A stretch of DNA of 64,000 bases from Chthonomonas calidirosea T49 (GCF_000427095.1 NC_021487.1:1294924-1358923); one strand, 5' to 3'. Counted from the stretch's first letter, positions 1 through 8,609 are shown. Notes: generated by a model from the sequence alone, not told the origin. Made by a program: numbers and translations.

Positions 1-783
1 GTTGCGCGGGTCTAAGGCAAGAATTTGATCGTAAGTCGCGATAGCATCTTTCAGGTCACGCCCCGTTTGACGAATGGAGGCTAACAAGAATAGGGCCGAC
101 AGGTTTTTCGGCGCCTTCTCACAAACAAGTTTGGCTTGTGTTTCCGCCTCTCGCAAGTTGCCGGAGGCGTAGAGAGCAAAAGCGTAGTTATAGCGCGCGT
201 CCAAGTCGTTTGGTGTCAACTGGAGGGCGGTATGTAGCTGCTGTCGGGCTGTTGGATAATCCTTACGTCCTAGTGCAACTATACCAAGGGTCTCATGAGC
301 GAGGGCTGCAATGGGCGCCGGCGGTTTCAAATGAAGGGCATGGAGAGCGAGTTGCTGCGCTTTAGCCCAATCGCGTTTGGCCGCTGCAATACGAGCAAGA
401 CGCGCCCACGCCTCACTATCTGTGGGAATCACCTTCACGATCTGAAGAAGCGTCGTTTCGATTCCTTGGAGGTCTTTACGCTGGGCGTAGATATTATAGA
501 TTTGGGCCAGAGCGAGCAGCTGAGTTTGAGGTGGCTGGTGCTGGGCACGCGCTAGTTGAAGGAACTCACGATAGGCCACTAAAGCCTCATCGAGTTTTCC
601 CTCCTGCTGAAGCATCCCGGCCTGATGATACAGCTCGGCAAGGCGCTTCATCTGGGCGGAAAGCGGCGGGGTTGCGTGGGCTGTGCCACCAAGGGAAGGG
701 GAAGTGCCAGAACCTTGCGCCATCGCCATGGAAGACGCTATCAGTAAGCAGAGCACACCACATCCAACCGTCCAACCGCGCAC
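1..783 (-). CDS. TPR-repeat exported protein, C-terminus outside window
   Basis: An open frame of 261 codons runs from a GTG at 781-783 to base 1 with no stop, so the C-terminus lies outside the window. AAGGAG precedes the GTG by about 9 bases. The first ~22 residues (RGWTVGCGVLCLLIASSMAMA then Q) look like a signal peptide with an Ala-x-Ala cleavage site. The rest is helical repeats with TPR spacing, such as LAELYHQAGMLQQEGKLDEA, ARYNYAFALYASGNLREAET and DAIATYDQILALDPRN. TPR domains scaffold protein interactions; no enzymatic domain is visible in this part. The partner is unknown. Probably periplasmic or surface-located. Confidence 0.8.
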   Translation of the reverse strand, partial: MRGWTVGCGVLCLLIASSMAMAQGSGTSPSLGGTAHATPPLSAQMKRLAELYHQAGMLQQEGKLDEALVAYREFLQLARAQHQPPQTQLLALAQIYNIYAQRKDLQGIETTLLQIVKVIPTDSEAWARLARIAAAKRDWAKAQQLALHALHLKPPAPIAALAHETLGIVALGRKDYPTARQQLHTALQLTPNDLDARYNYAFALYASGNLREAETQAKLVCEKAPKNLSALFLLASIRQTGRDLKDAIATYDQILALDPRN

Positions 784-1051
784 ACTCCAAACTCCTTTTT
801 GGAACGATTTCTCTATCACCTTTGGCACTATAGGCAGTTTCCTTTACGCAGGGAGAGAACGCCTTAGTTTCTCCGTGCAGAAAGTATACCCTCATGGTAG
901 TGAAGCGTACTTCGATGGACGAGCTGTGATTTGGCGAAACTCATGGGGCCTCTTATTACCGAGACGTCTAGGGCGCTTCTGTCATCGTTTTAGACCAAAA
1001 ATACTAAAATAGGTCCATTTTGAAGATGGAATCGAGCGATCTGACGACCAT

Positions 1052-1080
1052 TTGACATATTATGGAATATTTAGTATAAT
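1052..1080 (+). promoter_or_regulatory. Consensus sigma-70 promoter of the GntR/LacI regulator
   Basis: TTGACA at 1052-1057 and TATAAT at 1075-1080 are separated by 17 bases, a perfect consensus match. The regulator ATG follows at 1114. The rest of the 784-1113 gap shows no gene. Confidence 0.85.
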
Positions 1081-1086
1081 AGTCAA
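1052..1086. promoter_or_regulatory. Inverted repeat covering the promoter, likely operator
   Basis: TTGACATATTAT (1052-1063) is mirrored by ATAATAGTCAA (1076-1086), an 11-bp dyad with one extra A in the left arm. The arms cover the -35 box and most of the -10 box, so a bound dimer would block RNA polymerase. The adjacent gene encodes a GntR/LacI-type repressor, so autoregulation is the simplest reading. The assignment is inference. Confidence 0.45.
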
Positions 1087-1113
1087 AGATCCAGAACATA
1101 GGAACTCTTCCAC

Positions 1114-1794
1114 ATGGTGCGCAAAAACGCGCTCTCACCGTCCGCTAAACATATCGCGGACACCCTGGAAAATCGTATACGTACCGGCGTGTACCTTTCC
1201 GGCCAATGGCTGCCGGCAGAACGCGAGATCGCTCAGGAGTTCGGCGTTAGCCGCATCGTCGTACGCGCTGCTATCCATGAACTCGAACAACGTCAGCTTC
1301 TCGTGCGCTCGGCCAAATGCCGGCCTATTATTCAAACCCCTGCCTCAGTAATAACCCCTTCATCCAACGCTGCCACACGGCGTTTCAATATCGGCCTTTG
1401 GCTTTGGCCTACCCCCGGCGATCCAGCCTATGCCATGATCGTGCGGGGTATCCGTAAGTCACTTGATGAGGCCCACTTTCGTCTGATTACGGAAACCCCG
1501 GTCGAGTCGGATTGGCCCTCCATCCGTCGCGCAGAACGGCTTTTTCTTCAGCGCATGCGCGAAGATCGGGACATCGCCGGCATCATCCTCTGGTACCTTG
1601 GAGGCACCGAAAATATCCGTGCTCTTGAGCGGGTTCGCGAGGCCGGCATTCCCATGGTGTTCATTGACCGCCGTCCTCCAGAGGGCTTCGATGCCGACTA
1701 TGTTGGCGTAGATAACATCCACGCTGCCGAGAACATCGTGCGCCATCTCCTTTCACGAGGCCAGTCGGGTTATCGCCCATGTCTCCAACCTTGA
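1114..1794 (+). CDS. GntR/LacI-type transcriptional regulator, N-terminal part (frame broken)
   Basis: Residues 5-70 form a GntR winged helix-turn-helix (LPAEREIAQEFGVSRIVVRAAI) and the rest begins a LacI/periplasmic-binding-protein effector domain (IGLWLW, MIVRGIRKSLDEA, VFIDRRPPEG, VGVDNIHAAENIVRHLLSRG). Homology stops after LLSRG at about 1761 and continues in the next forward frame as [19 protein letters not shown]. Reading frame is restored by dropping one base in GGCC or adding two, so the gene is split by a net one-base gain or two-base loss. With the 1808-2302 piece it would make a ~395-residue sugar-responsive regulator. It could be a pseudogene, a sequencing error or two separate products. 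It probably controlled the prepilin-like gene downstream. Confidence 0.8.
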   Translation: MVRKNALSPSAKHIADTLENRIRTGVYLSGQWLPAEREIAQEFGVSRIVVRAAIHELEQRQLLVRSAKCRPIIQTPASVITPSSNAATRRFNIGLWLWPTPGDPAYAMIVRGIRKSLDEAHFRLITETPVESDWPSIRRAERLFLQRMREDRDIAGIILWYLGGTENIRALERVREAGIPMVFIDRRPPEGFDADYVGVDNIHAAENIVRHLLSRGQSGYRPCLQP

Positions 1795-1807
1795 CACGGC
1801 CTCCACT

Positions 1808-2302
1808 GTGGAAGAGCGCCTTCGAGGTTATCGCCGTGCACTCGAACTCGCTGGTATCCCCTATTGCCCGGAACTGGTCTGTAGAGACCCTGGTTCCCCA
1901 GAAGACAACCCCTCAGAAGGGCTTCTTCCCCTCATTCGCTCGCTCCTTCAACGCCCTGATCCACCCACGGCCTTTTTTGCCGTTAACGATCACGTTGCCC
2001 AGAGAACCCAATCTGTCCTACGAAAACTTGGTGTCTGCGTCCCCGATGATGTCGCTTTGGCCGGATTCGATGGGACGGAACGGTGGAGCCCTCATGGTTG
2101 CACCCTCACCACCGCCAATCAGCCCTTTGAGAGCATGGGCACTCGCGCCGTTGAGGTGCTGCTGCGTCGAATGAAGGTAGGCTCAGATGGAACCTGGCAA
2201 CACGTATTACTTGAAGCGCCGATCGCGATCTATCACTCAACCTCCACGATCCCTAAAAAACGTCGCCTTAATATTCCTAGCGATAAGGAAAGGACCGAAT
2301 AA
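1808..2302 (+). CDS. GntR/LacI-type regulator, C-terminal effector-binding part
   Basis: This frame carries the second half of a LacI-type effector domain: [44 protein letters not shown] and [22 protein letters not shown] segments are typical of sugar-binding repressor cores. Homology extends upstream to about base 1763 in the same frame, which shows it is the tail of the regulator beginning at 1114. The GTG at 1808 has no convincing ribosome site and is only the first possible start codon. Alone it lacks a DNA-binding domain. It ends 2 bases before the next gene. Confidence 0.75.
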   Translation: MEERLRGYRRALELAGIPYCPELVCRDPGSPEDNPSEGLLPLIRSLLQRPDPPTAFFAVNDHVAQRTQSVLRKLGVCVPDDVALAGFDGTERWSPHGCTLTTANQPFESMGTRAVEVLLRRMKVGSDGTWQHVLLEAPIAIYHSTSTIPKKRRLNIPSDKERTE

Positions 2303-2304
2303 GC

Positions 2305-3255
2305 ATGAAAACAAAACTATCAAGAATGGGTTTTACTCTTATTGAACTTCTCGTCGTTATTGCTATTATAGCAATATTAGCGGCCATTCTCTTCCCTGTT
2401 TTCGCTCAGGCCCGCGAGAAGGCACGCCAGATCACCTGCCTCTCCAACATGAAGCAGATCACACTTGGTATTCTCCAATACGAAGAAGATTACGATGAGA
2501 CGATGGTTCCTGCCCACAACTGCGATCTCAGCCTCACGAGCCGCGTCTCTTTCTTCTGCGGAGGTAGCATCGCCGCCCGCCTCGACTGGCCGCAAACTAT
2601 CGAACCCTACGTGAAATCACCGCTCAACCGAGGTAACTCTGTTTTTTATTGCCCCGATCTCGAAGCAGACTTCTACCACCAGTGGTCCGCCAACCCCACG
2701 AATACAAGCGATCAGTGGTCATCCTACTTCGTTACCTATGCTATGAATCTGGACTATCTGCAGCCAGATCCCGGCTGTGATCCCCATCAAGTATTGCCAA
2801 CGGCTAGCCAGGTTTGGGGGTTTCCGGTTAACATCGCCCGCATAGAAGAGCCGGCCAACACGGTGCTAATAACCGATGCGAAACCGGATGTCATCCTCTC
2901 AGGGCCGGCAACCGGCGCTTTCTACCCTAGCGATCTCGTTGACTCTCCGGCCGACTATGGGGCTAACTCGCTAGCTTGTGGGCTTGATGCCTGGGGAGCC
3001 TGCGACTTCGGCGATGGGGAAGCCTGTGGTCTTGGTGGCCCTAATGGGGCGCAGATCACAGATACCAATATGTTCGACCCCCGCCATAGCCAAGGGGGTA
3101 ACGTGGCTTTCTGCGATGGACACACCAAATGGCTTACCCCAGGTGCCCTTGCCGCCGGAACCAACTGGTACCGTGGCATCCCCGACGGCAATGTGCAGAT
3201 TACCGATCTGAGTCAGTATCTGTGGTCGCTCAATAAAGAAGGAACCGACATGTGA
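2305..3255 (+). CDS. Prepilin-like H-X9-DG protein (DUF1559-type)
   Basis: The 316-residue protein begins with a type IV prepilin signal: a short basic leader, [20 protein letters not shown], then a helix ending in [13 protein letters not shown]. The Gly-Phe-Thr-Leu-Ile-Glu junction is the prepilin peptidase site with Glu at mature position 5. Near the C-terminus is the H-X9-DG motif ([13 protein letters not shown]). Such proteins are numerous in Armatimonadota and Planctomycetes and are presumed to be pseudopilins or surface proteins; the exact role is unknown. AGGAAAGGA lies upstream of the ATG. It sits 2 bases after the broken regulator and just before a lipoprotein gene, suggesting one transcript. 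Confidence 0.85.
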   Translation: MKTKLSRMGFTLIELLVVIAIIAILAAILFPVFAQAREKARQITCLSNMKQITLGILQYEEDYDETMVPAHNCDLSLTSRVSFFCGGSIAARLDWPQTIEPYVKSPLNRGNSVFYCPDLEADFYHQWSANPTNTSDQWSSYFVTYAMNLDYLQPDPGCDPHQVLPTASQVWGFPVNIARIEEPANTVLITDAKPDVILSGPATGAFYPSDLVDSPADYGANSLACGLDAWGACDFGDGEACGLGGPNGAQITDTNMFDPRHSQGGNVAFCDGHTKWLTPGALAAGTNWYRGIPDGNVQITDLSQYLWSLNKEGTDM

Positions 3256-3281
3256 TGCGTTCCTTTCAAAGGAGAATGGCT

Positions 3282-3512
3282 ATGCAATTAGAAAGAAGAG
3301 AGACCAACAGATTTGTGCAGAAGTGGCGCCTCGGCCTTTTTCCATTGCTTCTGCTGCTTGTAAGCGGCTGTTCACACAACCCAACGCTTACGGCAGCTCC
3401 GCCTCCCAGCCCAGAGGCTGTAAAACCACCGGCGGTACAACATACGTACCCCCACATGAAACCTCCTCCTTTAACGGGCAAAGGGGGGGCAGGAGGCGGA
3501 ATCAACTATTAA
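3282..3512 (+). CDS. Small proline-rich lipoprotein, function unknown
   Basis: Start chosen at ATG 3282 because AAAGGAG ends 7 bases upstream; ATG 3276 is too close to it. The 76-residue product has a basic N-terminus, a Leu-rich core (FPLLLLLVSGC) and a lipobox with lipidated Cys30. The mature part is ~47 residues rich in Pro, Ala and Gly. It follows the prepilin-like gene by 26 bases and ends before a strong terminator, so the two are probably cotranscribed. No family is recognised. Confidence 0.6.
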   Translation: MQLERRETNRFVQKWRLGLFPLLLLLVSGCSHNPTLTAAPPPSPEAVKPPAVQHTYPHMKPPPLTGKGGAGGGINY

Positions 3513-3568
3513 AGAACAGAACCTCTTGCTTCATCATCTCACTCCGAGAGCCTAAATGCAATACGTTC

Positions 3569-3604
3569 CCTCCCTCTACCAATTGGTAGTGGGAGGCTTT
3601 TTTT
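3569..3604 (+). terminator. Rho-independent terminator
   Basis: CCTCCC (3569-3574) and CTACC (3576-3580) pair with GGTAG (3585-3589) and GGGAGG (3591-3596) across an AATT loop, with one T-T mismatch. CTTTTTTT follows. It ends the regulator/prepilin/lipoprotein unit. Confidence 0.92.
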
Positions 3605-3638
3605 CATCACAGACCGCTTAACCTGTTTACGTATCCAC

Positions 3639-3668
3639 TTGACAGATAGCCCTGCCTCTTGTTATAAT
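3639..3668 (+). promoter_or_regulatory. Sigma-70 promoter of the tRNA pair
   Basis: TTGACA at 3639-3644 and TATAAT at 3663-3668 with an 18-base spacer, about 50 bases before the tRNA-Leu gene. Confidence 0.85.
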
Positions 3669-3718
3669 AAGAAATGCCCTTGAGGTGAACGGTGGTGCTC
3701 CGTAAACCGAAATCCCAT

Positions 3719-3799
3719 GGGCGAGTGGTGGAATGGTAGACACGCCGGATTTAGGTTCCGGTGCCGAAAGGCGTAGGGGTTCAACTCCCCTCTTGCCCA
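3719..3799 (+). tRNA. tRNA-Leu (anticodon UAG)
   Basis: An 81-base cloverleaf. The acceptor GGGCGAG pairs with CTTGCCC, and A is the discriminator base. The anticodon stem CCGGA/TCCGG encloses loop TTTAGGT (anticodon TAG, reading CUA). A long variable arm (TGCC GAAA GGCG) marks a class II tRNA. The T arm is GGGG-TTCAACT-CCCC. CCA is not encoded. Confidence 0.95.
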
Positions 3800-3825
3800 T
3801 TGGCTCTACGCTTAGCGGTTCGTGT

Positions 3826-3897
3826 GCGGGAGTAGCTCAGTGGTAGAGCGCTTCCTTGCCAAGGAAGAGGTCGCGAGTTCGAAACTCGTCTCCCGCT
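3826..3897 (+). tRNA. tRNA-Gly (anticodon GCC)
   Basis: A 72-base cloverleaf. The acceptor GCGGGAG pairs with CTCCCGC, and T is the discriminator base. The D stem is GCTC/GAGC. The anticodon stem CTTCC/GGAAG encloses loop TTGCCAA (anticodon GCC). The T arm is GCGAG-TTCGAAA-CTCGT. CCA is not encoded. It shares the promoter at 3639 with tRNA-Leu. Confidence 0.96.
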
Positions 3898-3900
3898 CTT

Positions 3901-3938
3901 GCCCCTCATGCGTTGCGTGAGGGGCATTTGCATTTTTC
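3901..3938 (+). terminator. Terminator after the tRNA pair
   Basis: GCCCCTCA (3901-3908) pairs with TGAGGGGC (3918-3925), followed by ATTTGCATTTTT. Confidence 0.8.
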
Positions 3939-3968
3939 GTGTAAACAACGCGGCATAGGAGAGAGGCT

Positions 3969-4745
3969 ATGAATGAGGAAGAACGCTTTCTTTTCGACCT
4001 GAGAGGTTACCTGGTTTTGCCACAAGTCCTAGATGCCGAAACCGTGCGCCAAATGAACGCCTGGATAGATGCCCAGGCCGAGCGCGACCCGCAATGGCGA
4101 GGCCAAACAGCTAATAAGCATATCGAAAACCCCATCACATGGCATCCGCTGTTTCAAAACCTGATGGACCATCCACGTGTGCTTCCCATCCTTCGGGAGA
4201 TTCTAGGAGAGCGCTTTCGCCTTGACCACGACTACGCTATCTTTCTCGAGCCAGGCCATAAAGGCCTCAAACTCCACGGCCCGCATACGGTTCCCTTCGA
4301 TCCCTGTCACTACTATCGCTGCGATAATGGCCAGATTCGTTGCGGTCTGACCGTGGTCTCTTGGTCACTGACCGATGTCCCTCCAGGCGCCGGTGGTTTC
4401 GCCGTCGTCGCCGGTAGTCATAAGAGCAATTTCCCCTGCCCACCGGATATTAAAGCTCTACAGCGCCCCTCCCCCATCGTCGAACAGATCCCCTGTAAAG
4501 CAGGAGACTGCGTGATCTTCACAGAAGCGCTTCTGCACGGAACCCTCCCATGGAAAGGGCCGGGAACTCGACGTACCCTGTTCTACAAATATGCTCCTTG
4601 CATGCTTGCTTGGAGTCAGCAAACCTACAGAGCCCCTGAACAGGTACCCTTTCCCCCACACTTTTGGGAAAACCTCACCCCACGCCAAAAACTTCTCCTC
4701 GCCCCTGCTTCTGCCATAGATTTCCATCCGCCCATTGAGGCCTAG
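3969..4745 (+). CDS. Phytanoyl-CoA dioxygenase (PhyH)-like protein
   Basis: The 258-residue protein starts with the family's usual opening (FDLRGYLVLPQVLDAE) and has a double-stranded beta-helix core: VVSWSLTDVPPGAGGFAVVAGSHK, then EALLHGTLPW and RRTLFYKY. The His in LLHG and the Arg in RRT fit the distal iron ligand and 2-oxoglutarate anchor of Fe(II)/2OG dioxygenases. No clean His-x-Asp pair is obvious; LKLHGPHTVPFD may replace it, so activity is uncertain. Substrates of these bacterial homologues are mostly unknown. AGGAGAG precedes the ATG. Confidence 0.8.
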   Translation: MNEEERFLFDLRGYLVLPQVLDAETVRQMNAWIDAQAERDPQWRGQTANKHIENPITWHPLFQNLMDHPRVLPILREILGERFRLDHDYAIFLEPGHKGLKLHGPHTVPFDPCHYYRCDNGQIRCGLTVVSWSLTDVPPGAGGFAVVAGSHKSNFPCPPDIKALQRPSPIVEQIPCKAGDCVIFTEALLHGTLPWKGPGTRRTLFYKYAPCMLAWSQQTYRAPEQVPFPPHFWENLTPRQKLLLAPASAIDFHPPIEA

Positions 4746-4773
4746 TCCTTACTGAGCCCCACAAAACGGAACT

Positions 4774-5940
4774 TCACAAGATGCCCGTCTCCGGGTTAAG
4801 ATCGCTTTCTACAAAACGTGTAGGACGCAAAGCGTGCACATCCAATGTGCGTGTCTGGCCAAAAAGTATCATCTCCGCCACAAGCTGACCTAAAATGGGC
4901 GCGTGCATTACCCCATGGCCGGACGATCCGTTTACAAGATAAAATCCTTTTAAACGTGGGGCCTCCCCCAACACCACGTGCTTGTCTGGAGACATCTCGT
5001 ACAAACCGCAATAACAAGCCTCTCTATCTAGGACAACGGATCTTAATACCGGCACACGCCGATCCATCTTCGTTCTGAGGCCCTCTAACCATCTCTCATA
5101 GAATGAGACATCGTAGGGATAGCGACCTGGCGTCTCTGCCGGCCACAGCAGAAGAACACGGCCATCCCTCACCCGCAAGTGAAACCCGTCCTCCACATCT
5201 ATTGTCATCGGCATTGTGTCGGGCAAAACGGGCTGCTCTACACTCACAGCTACCTGACGCCTTGCAGGCCAAACCGGAAGAGCCACACCTGCCAACGCCG
5301 CCACCTCACCTGCCCATGCGCCAGCTGCGTTCACCACAGTGCGTGTCTCAATAGTCTCACGCTGGGTACGAACGGCGCGTACCCTTTGCCCGCCGTCACT
5401 TTGTATCTCAATAACCTGCCGCTCGCATAACAGAGAGGCCCCGCTCCTGACCGCAGAACGCAAATAGCCTTCGTGAATCTGCAGGGGACGTGTGAAACCG
5501 TCGGTTGGACAAAACGTGCCTCCAACGATATCCTCTGTGCTTACCCAAGGATTGATCGCATGTATCTCCTCCACACTTACCTCGCGCACCTCGGAAAGAC
5601 CCGCCGCTCGCTGCACGTTCATCGCTTGACGGAGCGCTTCCATCTGTTCCGGCCGTCGTGCTAAAAAAAGATACCCGTAAGGACGATAGCCCGAATCGAT
5701 GCCGGTTTCCTCCTGGAAGGAGCGCAACTTCTCTCGCGACAACAATGAAAGCTTGACATTGATGGCCGTGCTGAACTGTGCACGATAGCCACCTGTTGCG
5801 TAACGGGTAGAACCTAACCCAGGACGCTCCTGCGCCTCCACCAGAAGCACCTTTCCCACCTTCTGTGTAGCCAGATGGTGCGCCACGCTCGCACCGATCA
5901 CGCCGGCACCAATGATTACCACATCTGCAGTCTCTGCCAT
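4774..5940 (-). CDS. FAD-dependent oxidoreductase (DadA/sarcosine-oxidase-like)
   Basis: The 388-residue protein has the N-terminal dinucleotide-binding motif VVIIGAGVIGAS (GxGxxG at residues 11-16) and the family features GLGSTRYATGGYRAQFS, VVNAAGAWAGEVAALAGV and a C-terminal GFYLVNGSSGHGVMHAP that contacts FAD. This matches the glycine/D-amino-acid oxidase and sarcosine oxidase beta-subunit group, which oxidise secondary or N-methyl amines or D-amino acids. The exact substrate cannot be read from sequence. It is convergent with the dioxygenase upstream and divergent from the phosphatase gene at 6039. Confidence 0.85.
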   Translation of the reverse strand: MAETADVVIIGAGVIGASVAHHLATQKVGKVLLVEAQERPGLGSTRYATGGYRAQFSTAINVKLSLLSREKLRSFQEETGIDSGYRPYGYLFLARRPEQMEALRQAMNVQRAAGLSEVREVSVEEIHAINPWVSTEDIVGGTFCPTDGFTRPLQIHEGYLRSAVRSGASLLCERQVIEIQSDGGQRVRAVRTQRETIETRTVVNAAGAWAGEVAALAGVALPVWPARRQVAVSVEQPVLPDTMPMTIDVEDGFHLRVRDGRVLLLWPAETPGRYPYDVSFYERWLEGLRTKMDRRVPVLRSVVLDREACYCGLYEMSPDKHVVLGEAPRLKGFYLVNGSSGHGVMHAPILGQLVAEMILFGQTRTLDVHALRPTRFVESDLNPETGIL

Positions 5941-6038
5941 GCCATCGCCTCTACGTTTTTAGGCATTATACCGATTTCTTTTTCCTGCCATGAAGAGGGT
6001 ATCCTGAATAGGCATTCTAAACTATTTATCGAGGAACC

Positions 6039-6998
6039 ATGACTCCCCAAGAAACGATTCGAGCATTAGCAGCGCATGTAAAAGCGGCCGTCTATCCTAA
6101 CCTCGGCACCTGGCGCGCCCGAAAGGTGACAGGGACAGCATCCAGCGGCGACGCCACGTTCGATATAGATGACATCGCAGAAGCTGCCGTCGAGCAGTTT
6201 CTGCATGAGCACAACGTCAATGTAGCCTACTACTCCGAGGATAGGGGCCTTGTACATCCTTTTCCCGATCGCAGCCCTGAAGGCATCCTCATCATCGACC
6301 CCATCGATGGAACACGCAGCGCCATCGCGGGTTTAGAGGCTTGCGTGGTCTCCGTGGCCTGGGCCGACTATTGCGAAGCCCCTACCCTCTCCGACGTGCG
6401 CTATGCCGCCATCGCTGAGATAAAGGGAAGCTATCTCTTTTCTGCCGAGCGTGGTGGAGGCGCCTGCATTCTTAACGAAGCTGGCCAACAGGTGCTTCCA
6501 ACACTTTCTCCCACCACCGAAGTCGCCAACATGGCATGGACGCTGGAGGTGGTAGGCGCCCCCCTCGATCTCGTCTTCCGCGCCGTCTCCGACATGGCTA
6601 GCCAGACTACCCTAAAGGGCGGGTTCTTTATTCTCAACAGCAGCGCTTACGAGCTAACACGCCTCCTTACAGGCCAACTGGCTGGTGTGGTAGATGTTCG
6701 CAATCGGCTCCTAAAGGACTTTCCACAAACGCGCGAGGCGTTCGTCCGTTATGGAGGGGGGCGCCCATTGTCGCTCTATGGCTACGATGTGGCTGCAGCC
6801 GCTCTCATCGCACAAGAGGCCGGCTGCGTTCTTTCGGACGCGTGGGGACGTAGCCTTGCCGATTGGAAGCTTTTAGATACCACCGAAGCCAACTTCGGTT
6901 CGCTGATCGCCGCATCCAACCCCACGCTTCATACCCGCCTGCTGGAGGCTGTAGAGGAGGGCTTTGCGCGACTACGTAGAGAAGGCCTAAACCGATGA
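6039..6998 (+). CDS. Inositol-monophosphatase-family phosphatase
   Basis: The 319-residue protein carries the metal-binding signature DPIDGTRS at residues 87-94, an acidic YYSEDRG before it and GYDVAAAALIAQEAGC near the C-terminus in place of the usual W-D-x-A motif. These enzymes hydrolyse phosphate monoesters such as inositol phosphate, fructose bisphosphate or PAP with Mg2+. It overlaps the next gene by ATGA and is likely cotranscribed with a small EamA protein and a lipid glycosyltransferase, hinting at a polar-lipid pathway. That functional link is inference. Confidence 0.82.
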   Translation: MTPQETIRALAAHVKAAVYPNLGTWRARKVTGTASSGDATFDIDDIAEAAVEQFLHEHNVNVAYYSEDRGLVHPFPDRSPEGILIIDPIDGTRSAIAGLEACVVSVAWADYCEAPTLSDVRYAAIAEIKGSYLFSAERGGGACILNEAGQQVLPTLSPTTEVANMAWTLEVVGAPLDLVFRAVSDMASQTTLKGGFFILNSSAYELTRLLTGQLAGVVDVRNRLLKDFPQTREAFVRYGGGRPLSLYGYDVAAAALIAQEAGCVLSDAWGRSLADWKLLDTTEANFGSLIAASNPTLHTRLLEAVEEGFARLRREGLNR

Positions 6999-7375
6999 GC
7001 CCGCTGAAGTGGAAGGCAGCATTTATCACATTTATTGCCGTATTTGCCATCAGCTTTGGCGAAGCCATGCTCTCACGAGGGATGAAACAGATCGGCGATG
7101 GCACACTATGGCATCAGGTCGGTGCTGTTCTGCATAACCACTGGGTTATCATAGGCACCACCTTCATGGCTGCCTACTTTTTCCTTTACATGTGGGCGCT
7201 CAAAATAGCTCCGTTCAGCTTCGTCCTACCTATAACCGCTCTCTCCTATCCTCTAGGAGGACTTTTGGCGACCACCTTTCTTAAAGAGCACGTCGGGCCG
7301 CTGAAATGGCTAGGCTATGTTGCCATTGTTATTGGAGTGATCCTTGTAGGCCTGGGGGAGGCAAGCGGGAAATGA
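6995..7375 (+). CDS. Small four-helix EamA/DMT-type membrane protein
   Basis: The 126-residue protein shows four hydrophobic segments (about residues 8-28, 49-70, 76-94 and 104-122) and the half-transporter pattern of the EamA/DMT superfamily, with PFSFVLPITALSYPLGGLLATTFLKEHV as the conserved hairpin region. Half-size members such as EmrE work as dimers. It overlaps both neighbours by 4 bases (ATGA), so it is translationally coupled to the phosphatase and glycosyltransferase. A role in moving a lipid or sugar-lipid intermediate is plausible but unproven. Confidence 0.7.
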   Translation: MSPLKWKAAFITFIAVFAISFGEAMLSRGMKQIGDGTLWHQVGAVLHNHWVIIGTTFMAAYFFLYMWALKIAPFSFVLPITALSYPLGGLLATTFLKEHVGPLKWLGYVAIVIGVILVGLGEASGK

Positions 7376-8544
7376 AAGAAGCGATCGTGCTTGCAAGACT
7401 CCTCCTCGATGCCGGTCTCCTAGGCTATCTAGCCTATGCCTGCCTTACCGTTGTGGCTGCATGGCAATGGCGCCATAGTGCCATTCCTCCAAACCAACCC
7501 CTTGCACTTGGCATATCCGTTCTCAAACCGGTATGTGGTGTAGACCCCTATGCCGAAGAGAATTTCCGCAGTTTCATCGAGCAGGACTATCCCCTAGACC
7601 GCTTCCAAGTCCTCTTTACCGCTTTCGATCCCGATGATCCAGCCTTAGCCGTCGCCGTTGACCTCAAAAAACGCTACCCACACCATAACATACAGGTTGT
7701 TTTCAGTAGCTCTAACAAGCCGGAGGGTAACAACCGTAAAGTCGCTAACCTTCTTGCTCTGCTGCCTTTTGCCGAACATGAGCTGCTTGTTATCGCGGAT
7801 AGTGACATGCGCGTCGGCCCTGACTATCTGCGCGCTATCTCCGCCCATTTCTTAACTGCAAATTCCCAACAGAGCGTTGGGCTAGTGACCTGTCCCTATC
7901 GGGGCGCCCTAGCACACTCCTTTGCCGCCCAGCTAGAGGCGCTTGGAATCGGTGCCGACTTCATCCCCAGTGCCCTTGTTAGCCGAATGCTAGAGGGCGT
8001 CGGTTTCGCTTTCGGTTCGACCATTGCCATCCCCAAAACTGTGCTCGAACGCATCGGTGGCCTGCAGCCGTTGCTCAACGAAATAGCCGATGACTTTCTG
8101 CTCGGCCAAAAAGTGCGCCAAGCTGGTTACAAAGTGGTGATCGCTAACTACATGGTGGACGATGTTTTAGGTGCCATCGCCTTTAAAGAGATGTGGTCGC
8201 GCCGGCTCCGCTGGGCCCGCACGGTGCGCGCTTGTCGTCCAATGGGTTATGCCGGCTCCCTTATCACCCACGGCTTCGCACTTTCGCTGCTATGGGCATT
8301 GATACAGCCTTCCCTAAGGGAAATCGCGGTTATCGTTCCCAGCGTTTTGTTGGTGCGCCTGCTTACCGTCTTTATGGTGTCTTTCTTAACCGACGATCCG
8401 GCCCCTCGAAAAAGATGGTATCTCTTGCCAGTAAGCGATCTTATTAGCTTTGCCATCTATGTAACCAGTTGGTGCGGCAACCGTGTGCAGTGGCGTGGAG
8501 AGCGTTTTCGCTTGCAAGCAGGAGGAAAGCTTGAACGTATCTAA
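7372..8544 (+). CDS. GT2/GT21 glycosyltransferase, ceramide-glucosyltransferase / HpnI-like
   Basis: Start set at ATG 7372, which overlaps the previous stop by ATGA and has GGGGGAGG upstream. The 390-residue protein has an N-terminal membrane helix, LKPVCGVDPYAEENFRSF, a DxD-type metal site (IADSDM, Asp143 and Asp145), the late acceptor motif RRLRW and C-terminal hydrophobic segments ending in WRGERFRLQ. This order is typical of GT21 ceramide glucosyltransferases and the hopanoid-associated HpnI proteins. It should transfer a sugar from a nucleotide sugar to a membrane lipid at the inner membrane. The acceptor (ceramide, hopanoid or other) is not decided. Confidence 0.8.
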   Translation: MKEAIVLARLLLDAGLLGYLAYACLTVVAAWQWRHSAIPPNQPLALGISVLKPVCGVDPYAEENFRSFIEQDYPLDRFQVLFTAFDPDDPALAVAVDLKKRYPHHNIQVVFSSSNKPEGNNRKVANLLALLPFAEHELLVIADSDMRVGPDYLRAISAHFLTANSQQSVGLVTCPYRGALAHSFAAQLEALGIGADFIPSALVSRMLEGVGFAFGSTIAIPKTVLERIGGLQPLLNEIADDFLLGQKVRQAGYKVVIANYMVDDVLGAIAFKEMWSRRLRWARTVRACRPMGYAGSLITHGFALSLLWALIQPSLREIAVIVPSVLLVRLLTVFMVSFLTDDPAPRKRWYLLPVSDLISFAIYVTSWCGNRVQWRGERFRLQAGGKLERI

Positions 8545-8609
8545 CTAAATTCGTTGTTAGTTCGCGTCGCAAAAGATTGTTGTGCAGTGATTCCCTCTGG
8601 AGGAGAGAG

